Assembly: GCA_023390775.1 (NCBI GenBank)
Contig: JAEWCF010000068.1
Coordinates: 13,051 to 77,050, forward strand
Source: Bacteroidota bacterium
GTDB taxonomy: Bacteria; Bacteroidota; Bacteroidia; Flavobacteriales; Flavobacteriaceae
Direction of reading: 5' to 3'
Length of the DNA: 64,000 nucleotides
A program made the position numbers and the translations under genes. Below, in pieces: positions 59,285-64,000 of the stretch. The notes below the pieces were generated by a model, which saw only the letters and a program-made list of their open reading frames with translations, ran no database searches and was not told the origin of the DNA. Position 1 is the stretch's first letter. Every line of letters starts with the position of its first letter.

Positions 59285-59494
59285 ACTAAAATGTTTTTGT
59301 TAATAACCTGAAAGCGTTCAGGCCTTGCATTGACAAAGTAAATAATTAAAAACCTACCCTTTGATAAAAGTTATCAACATCGCGCGGGGAGCTTTTCGAG
59401 GGCAGTCATTTCCGGCTCTCCGCTGTATCTTTTGCGCCGTCTTCGCCGGGCAAAAGGATGCCGCTGCGATCCGGGCTGCGCACCGTCGTAAATT
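59285..59494. other. Spacer with palindromic element copy B
   Basis: About 210 bases between the oxygenase start and the promoter of the E1 gene. It contains TTAACAAAAACA-type AT-rich DNA, then the palindromic element at 59419-59462 and its GC-rich flank CGCTGCGATCCGGGCTGCG. No coding potential found. Confidence 0.5.
59419..59462. repeat. Palindromic spacer element, copy B
   Basis: TCCGCTGTATCTTTTGCGC (59419-59437) and GGCAAAAGGATGCC (59449-59462) repeat copy A at 47355-47394; only the loop differs (11 against 7 bases). Confidence 0.7.
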
Positions 59495-59526
59495 TTGGCA
59501 GGCGAGGTATAAATTTCATACTTTTG
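59495..59526 (+). promoter_or_regulatory. Promoter of the E1 dehydrogenase gene
   Basis: TTG (59495-59497), 21 nt, TACTTTTG (59519-59526), a perfect -7 box, 21 bases before the ATG at 59548. Confidence 0.7.
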
Positions 59527-59547
59527 AGCCCACTAACGCGCGCCAAG

Positions 59548-61524
59548 ATGAATTTTGAAAGACGAGGACTTTCTGACGAAAAACTGCTTGAACTCTACAA
59601 ACGCCTCATCAAGCCCCGGCTGATCGAGGAGAAGATGCTCATCCTGATCCGGCAGGGAAAGGTTTCCAAATGGTTTTCGGGGATAGGGCAGGAGGCCATC
59701 TCGGTCGGTATCACGGCCGTCCTCGAAAAGGACGAATACATCCTCCCCATGCACCGCAACCTCGGCGTGTTCACCGGCCGCGACATCCCGCTGAGCCGCC
59801 TGTTCGCGCAGTGGCAGGGCAAGGCATCGGGCTTTACCAAGGGACGCGACCGTTCGTTCCATTTCGGGACTCAGGAATTCAAGATCATCGGGATGATCTC
59901 GCACCTCGGGCCGCAACTCGGTGTCGCCGACGGCATCGCCCTGGCCAATAAATTAAAGAAGAACGGAAAGGTAACCGCCGTATTCACCGGCGAGGGCGCC
60001 ACCAGCGAGGGCGACTTCCACGAGGCGCTCAACATCGCCGCGGTCTGGGATTTGCCCGTACTTTTCGTGATCGAGAACAACGGCTACGGCCTTTCGACCC
60101 CAACCAACGAACAGTACCGCTGCGAAAACCTGGCCGACAAAGGCATCGGCTATGGCATGGAAGCGCACATCATCGACGGCAACAACATCCTTGAGGTTTT
60201 CACCGAGGTATCCGACATCGTGGAGTCGATGCGCGAAAACCCGCGGCCGGTGCTCATCGAATTCAAGACCTTCCGCATGCGCGGCCACGAGGAGGCCAGC
60301 GGCACCAAGTACGTCCCTCAGGAACTCATGGACATGTGGGCCGAGAAGGACCCGGTGGACAACTTCCGGCGTTATCTGTTAAAACAAAACATACTCGACG
60401 CCAAGACCGACGAGAAATGGCGCAGCGAGATCAAGGCCGAGATCGACGAGCATTTGGCCATCGCCAACGCCGAGCCCGAAATCGTCGCAAGCCTGGAAGA
60501 AGAGACGGGCGACGTCTACAAGCCTTATAAACACGAAGCCTTCGCGCCCAAATCGGGATCTGAGAAGATTCGCTTTGTGGACGCGGTCTCGCAGGCGCTT
60601 CGCCAGTCCATGCAACGCCACGAAAACCTGGTGATCATGGGCCAGGACATCGCCGAATACGGAGGGGCGTTCAAGATTACCGACGGTTTTGTCGCCGAAT
60701 TCGGCAAGGAGCGCGTCATCAACACGCCGATCTGCGAATCGGCCGTTGTCTCTGCCGGAATGGGGCTTTCCATCAACGGATACAAGGCCATCGTGGAGAT
60801 GCAGTTTGCCGATTTCGTTTCCACGGGTTTCAATCCCATCGTCAACTATCTGGCAAAGGTGCATTACCGCTGGAACGAGCACGCCGATGTGGTGGTGCGC
60901 ATGCCCTGCGGCGGCGGAACCCAGGCGGGGCCTTTCCACTCGCAGACCAACGAGGCATGGTTCACCAAGACTCCCGGTTTGAAAGTCGTGTATCCGGCGT
61001 TTCCATACGATGCCAAGGGCCTTTTGAACGCGTCGATCAACGACCCAAACCCGGTGATGTATTTCGAGCACAAGCTCCTGTACCGCAGCATTTATCAGGA
61101 AGTCCCAACCGATTATTATACGGTGGAACTCGGGAAGGCAAAAGTGCTTCGGGAAGGGAAGGACGTGACGATCATCGGCTTTGGTGCATCGGTGCACTGG
61201 GCGCTCGAGACCCTGGACCTGAACCCCCAGATCTCCGCGGACCTGATCGACCTCCGGACCCTACAGCCACTGGACAAGGAGACGGTCTACGCATCGGTCA
61301 AAAAAACAAACAAGTGCATCATCGTGCAGGAAGATTCACTATTTGGCGGAATTGCAAGCGATATTTCGGCGATGATCATGGAAGATTGCTTCGAATATCT
61401 GGACGGCCCGGTAAAGCGCGTTGCCAGCCTGGATACCCCAATCCCGTTCACCAAAGCACTCGAGGACCAGTATCTGGCCAAGGGACGGTTCCAGAAAACA
61501 CTTGAAGAATTGATGGCCTATTAG
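59548..61524 (+). CDS. 2-oxo acid dehydrogenase E1, fused alpha and beta subunits
   Basis: 658 residues. The alpha part (1-330) has HLGPQLGVADGIALANK and the TPP/Mg motif GEGATSEGDFHEA ending in IENNGYG (residues 149-180). The beta part (from about 345) has MGQDIAEYGGAFKITDGF, TPICESAVVSAGMG and RSIYQEVPTDYYTVELGKA. Alpha and beta are separate genes in many bacteria but fused here, as in Bacteroidota branched-chain (Bkd-type) enzymes. It decarboxylates a 2-oxo acid with TPP. ATG 59548 agrees with the promoter; the longer frame is rejected. No E2 gene adjoins. Confidence 0.9.
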   Translation: MNFERRGLSDEKLLELYKRLIKPRLIEEKMLILIRQGKVSKWFSGIGQEAISVGITAVLEKDEYILPMHRNLGVFTGRDIPLSRLFAQWQGKASGFTKGRDRSFHFGTQEFKIIGMISHLGPQLGVADGIALANKLKKNGKVTAVFTGEGATSEGDFHEALNIAAVWDLPVLFVIENNGYGLSTPTNEQYRCENLADKGIGYGMEAHIIDGNNILEVFTEVSDIVESMRENPRPVLIEFKTFRMRGHEEASGTKYVPQELMDMWAEKDPVDNFRRYLLKQNILDAKTDEKWRSEIKAEIDEHLAIANAEPEIVASLEEETGDVYKPYKHEAFAPKSGSEKIRFVDAVSQALRQSMQRHENLVIMGQDIAEYGGAFKITDGFVAEFGKERVINTPICESAVVSAGMGLSINGYKAIVEMQFADFVSTGFNPIVNYLAKVHYRWNEHADVVVRMPCGGGTQAGPFHSQTNEAWFTKTPGLKVVYPAFPYDAKGLLNASINDPNPVMYFEHKLLYRSIYQEVPTDYYTVELGKAKVLREGKDVTIIGFGASVHWALETLDLNPQISADLIDLRTLQPLDKETVYASVKKTNKCIIVQEDSLFGGIASDISAMIMEDCFEYLDGPVKRVASLDTPIPFTKALEDQYLAKGRFQKTLEELMAY

Positions 61525-61538
61525 GTAAAAATCAGGCC

Positions 61539-61571
61539 TTTGTTAAAGTAAAGCTAATTTTTTTATTTTTA
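61539..61571 (+). promoter_or_regulatory. Possible promoter of the repeat adhesin
   Basis: TTTG (61539-61542), 21 nt, TATTTTTA (61564-61571) with one mismatch to the -7 box. The leader would be about 30 nt. Confidence 0.4.
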
Positions 61572-61611
61572 CCCGATAATTGTCGCCCCTTAACGACTTA
61601 ACTTTATTGAC

Positions 61612-64000
61612 ATGAGAGGAACATTACCAGTGATTGCAAAGTCATGGCTGATCATTGTACTGTTGCTGGCCGCGGGTTCTGCATTTGCGCAATGCCCCAC
61701 GCTAAACCTCAGTTCCACGTCGGCCACGCAATGCTATGGCAATGCGGTCAACGTGCCAAACAATACTTTTGGCGGCGGTGCAACGAGCGTGACGCTCAGC
61801 CATAACGGTTCGGGTACGCTTTCCAGCGGTACCATTGCGACTTCACCCTTCAATTTTTCCTATATCCCCAGCGCCGCCGACAATGGCAATGTCGTCACCA
61901 TCACGCTGACCACCAATAATCCGGCCGGCGCGCCGTGTACACCCGCGGTCAAGACCTTTACGATCACCGTCACCGGGCCACCCGTCCTCAACGTGGTGAG
62001 CCCGCCCGATGTCTGCCAGCCCAATACGGTCAACATCACCGCGCCTTCGGTTACCCCGGGGAGTGTCGGCACACTATCGTACTGGACCAATGCCACGGCG
62101 ACGGTCCCGCTGCCAAATCCCTCCGCCATTTCGGTGTCGGGTACGTATTACATCAAGGCCGAAACCTCGCCCGGATGTTTCGTCATCCAGCCCGTATCGG
62201 TCATCGTCAACCTGCCGGCCACGACCGCGCCCGTTTTGTTCTGTGATAACGCAAGCCCGAATACGACGCCAAATTCAATCAATTTCGATTTCAACAATTC
62301 GGTTCCGCCGCAATTGTATTTCAATTACACGTACAGCATTGACGGTGGCCCGCCAATTTCAGGCACGCATGTGGCACCTTCCAACTTTACGGTAACCGGC
62401 CTGCAACCCGGGCAACCTGTAACCTTCACGTTGACATGGGTGGGGATCTGCAGCCCGCCCAAGACCGTTACCTGCTACTCCGATTGCATTACCACCACCA
62501 CGACCCAATTCGCCCCAATCGCGTCGATCTGCCAGGGATCGGCGGCACCTGCGCTTCCCACGACTTCCAGCAATGGGGTGGTGGGGACGTGGAATCCACC
62601 CGTCATCAACACCTCGATTGTGGGCACGACTCCCTATGTTTTTACGCCCAACAATGCCTGCGCGACCACCTTTACGCAAAATGTCACGATAACACCCGCG
62701 GTAACGCCAACCTTTAATCCGGTGGGCCCATTTTGCCAGAACCAGACGCCTACCGCGCTTCCCGGCACTTCGACAAACGGGATCACCGGGACCTGGAACG
62801 CTCCCATATCAACGGCGAGTGTCGGCACCACCAATTATACGTTTACACCCAATCCTGGACAATGCACAGGCGCCGGTCCTTTTACCCTTGCCGTGACGGT
62901 CAACCCCAACGTGGTCCCGGTATTCACGCAGCAGCCACCGGTATGTTCGGGTACGAATGTCACTCTTCCCACGGTGTCCAATAATGGCGTGGCCGGAAGC
63001 TGGTCGCCGCCTTTCAATCCAAATGCGACCACCCTCTATACCTTTACACCATCGGTGAGCTGTGCATCGCCGGTACAAATGACCGTGCAGGTGAACCCGT
63101 CGCAGAATCCCAATTTTGCCGCGGTGCCCGACATCTGCCAAAACGAGATTCCCTCTTACAGCCTGCCTACGACATCGCCAAACGGCATCACGGGAACCTG
63201 GATGCCACCTAACGTCAACACTACGGTGGCCGCAACGACAACGCATGTTTTTACCCCGTCTACGGCATGTGCCAATCCGCAAAGCCTTGTGATCAAGGTC
63301 GTGCCGCGCAAGACCATCGACTTTTCGCCGGTGCTAAGCATTTGCCAGGGCAATACGCCGCCACCCCTTCAAAATACATCGCCGCAGGGCATTACGGGGA
63401 ACTGGACTCCTTCTGTAATCGATACGTCCGTGCCCGGAACCTTCACCTACACGTTCAATGCAACCGCGGGGCAATGCATCAATGCCACCTCGCACGTGAT
63501 GACCGTAACCGTGGATCCGCGCACGACGCCCGATTTCGCGCCCCTGGGTCCTTATTGTGCGGGAACCTCCATACCGCCGTTGCCTACCACGTCGCCAAAC
63601 GGGGTCCAGGGCACTTGGAACCTGCCCATCAACAATATGGCGACTACAACCTATACCTTTATTCCGCTTGCGACCGAGTGCGCCAACACCCAGACGTTGA
63701 CCATCCAGATCGATCCGAGGCCAATCCCTCAATTTGCTCCGATTCCCGCTTTTTGCGAAGGTTCGGTGGCCCCGGTATTGCCCACGACTTCGATCGACGG
63801 TTTTACAGGATCGTGGAATCCGGCCGTGGTGAGCAATACCGTTTCGGACGAATATACCTTTACGCCGGACGCCGGGCAATGTGCGGATATCGCCGTCTTA
63901 AATATCACGGTTACGCCGCCGCAGGATCCCGGGTTTGACGATATCGCGTTCTGCGTCGGGGCCCCCCCGCCGTCGTTGCCAGGCACATCGCCCCATGGCG
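61612..64000 (+). CDS. Large repeat-containing secreted surface protein, N-terminal part
   Basis: At least 796 residues, open to the window end. Signal peptide 1-27 (LLAAGSAFA|Q). Residues 28-300 hold Ig/PKD-like beta sequence with many Thr, Pro and Asn. From Phe300, seven full repeats of 64-71 residues and part of an eighth begin at Phe300, 368, 438, 502, 571, 642, 708 and 775. The pattern is F-P-I-x-x-x-C-x-G, then LPTTSxNGxxGTWxPP, then TYTFTPxxxxC. Two Cys per unit suggest a disulfide. It probably ends in a T9SS or gliding-associated C-terminal domain beyond the window, and serves as adhesin. Confidence 0.8.
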   Translation, partial: MRGTLPVIAKSWLIIVLLLAAGSAFAQCPTLNLSSTSATQCYGNAVNVPNNTFGGGATSVTLSHNGSGTLSSGTIATSPFNFSYIPSAADNGNVVTITLTTNNPAGAPCTPAVKTFTITVTGPPVLNVVSPPDVCQPNTVNITAPSVTPGSVGTLSYWTNATATVPLPNPSAISVSGTYYIKAETSPGCFVIQPVSVIVNLPATTAPVLFCDNASPNTTPNSINFDFNNSVPPQLYFNYTYSIDGGPPISGTHVAPSNFTVTGLQPGQPVTFTLTWVGICSPPKTVTCYSDCITTTTTQFAPIASICQGSAAPALPTTSSNGVVGTWNPPVINTSIVGTTPYVFTPNNACATTFTQNVTITPAVTPTFNPVGPFCQNQTPTALPGTSTNGITGTWNAPISTASVGTTNYTFTPNPGQCTGAGPFTLAVTVNPNVVPVFTQQPPVCSGTNVTLPTVSNNGVAGSWSPPFNPNATTLYTFTPSVSCASPVQMTVQVNPSQNPNFAAVPDICQNEIPSYSLPTTSPNGITGTWMPPNVNTTVAATTTHVFTPSTACANPQSLVIKVVPRKTIDFSPVLSICQGNTPPPLQNTSPQGITGNWTPSVIDTSVPGTFTYTFNATAGQCINATSHVMTVTVDPRTTPDFAPLGPYCAGTSIPPLPTTSPNGVQGTWNLPINNMATTTYTFIPLATECANTQTLTIQIDPRPIPQFAPIPAFCEGSVAPVLPTTSIDGFTGSWNPAVVSNTVSDEYTFTPDAGQCADIAVLNITVTPPQDPGFDDIAFCVGAPPPSLPGTSPHG

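Overview
The window is a chromosomal segment from a member of the Bacteroidota, most likely a Flavobacteriaceae species with unusually high G+C for the family. Several things point this way: the T9SS regulator PorX, a T9SS C-terminal sorting domain, a fused LpxC-FabZ, BshA of bacillithiol synthesis, an absence of obvious Shine-Dalgarno sequences, and many flavobacterial -7 boxes (TAnnTTTG, several with TTG 19-23 bp upstream). No phage, transposase, CRISPR array or plasmid gene was seen. Almost all of the window is dense, ordinary chromosome.

Layout. 1-351: end of a PLP-dependent cysteine/cystathionine synthase. 447-8342 (minus): a tightly overlapping operon with a receiver protein, a receiver-kinase, a three-receiver hybrid kinase, a receiver, CheR, CheB and a membrane hydrolase. 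8586-11069: a lipoprotein, a small acidic protein, a secreted protein and a family-9 glycosyltransferase. 11179-14802: porX, tsaE, alanine dehydrogenase and a DUF4258-like protein. 15042-18684: tRNA-Val(GAC), a histidine kinase whose membrane domain matches the plant ethylene receptor, two small hydrophilic proteins and an HD phosphohydrolase. 18769-24843: lpxD, lpxC-fabZ, lpxA, efp, a second lpxD-like gene, an NTF2-like gene and sucD. 25351-28808: pfkA, gapA, a GlcNAc-kinase-like gene and mgsA. 28927-34803: a secreted leucine-rich-repeat T9SS substrate, fabG, a VWA-like membrane protein and a META-domain protein. 34804-37955 (minus): lptD and ridA. 38013-47296 (plus): amidase, MCE/MlaD protein, two Fe-S proteins, an unknown protein, a NagZ-beta-lactamase fusion, bshA and a PrcB-like lipoprotein. 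47476-53781: an outer-membrane protein, aroC, a dicarboxylate symporter, a DCC protein, mutS2 and ung. 53782-59284 (minus): a lipoprotein, a barrel protein, a transglutaminase-like protein, a substrate-binding protein, a nucleoside phosphorylase, a SUI1 protein and a 2OG-Fe(II) oxygenase. 59548-64000: a fused E1 dehydrogenase and the start of a very large repeat adhesin that runs off the window.

How the genes work together. Envelope biogenesis dominates: lipid A synthesis (lpx genes), LPS export (lptD), lipid transport (MCE), peptidoglycan turnover (amidase, NagZ fusion) and type IX secretion control (porX) with two probable surface substrates. Central carbon genes (pfkA, gapA, sucD, mgsA, E1) and two signalling blocks complete it.

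The most interesting signals are: (1) degenerate tandem arrays of mostly 7-nt words in the spacers, often starting exactly at stop codons and sometimes as inverted pairs; (2) the ethylene-receptor-like kinase; (3) a CheB/CheR pair with no chemoreceptor but next to a hybrid kinase with a Glu/Gln-rich coiled coil; (4) two copies of a palindromic spacer element at 47.36 kb and 59.42 kb; (5) a structured spacer element between gapA and the kinase gene; and (6) glutamine at the predicted +1 position of all nine non-lipoprotein signal peptides.
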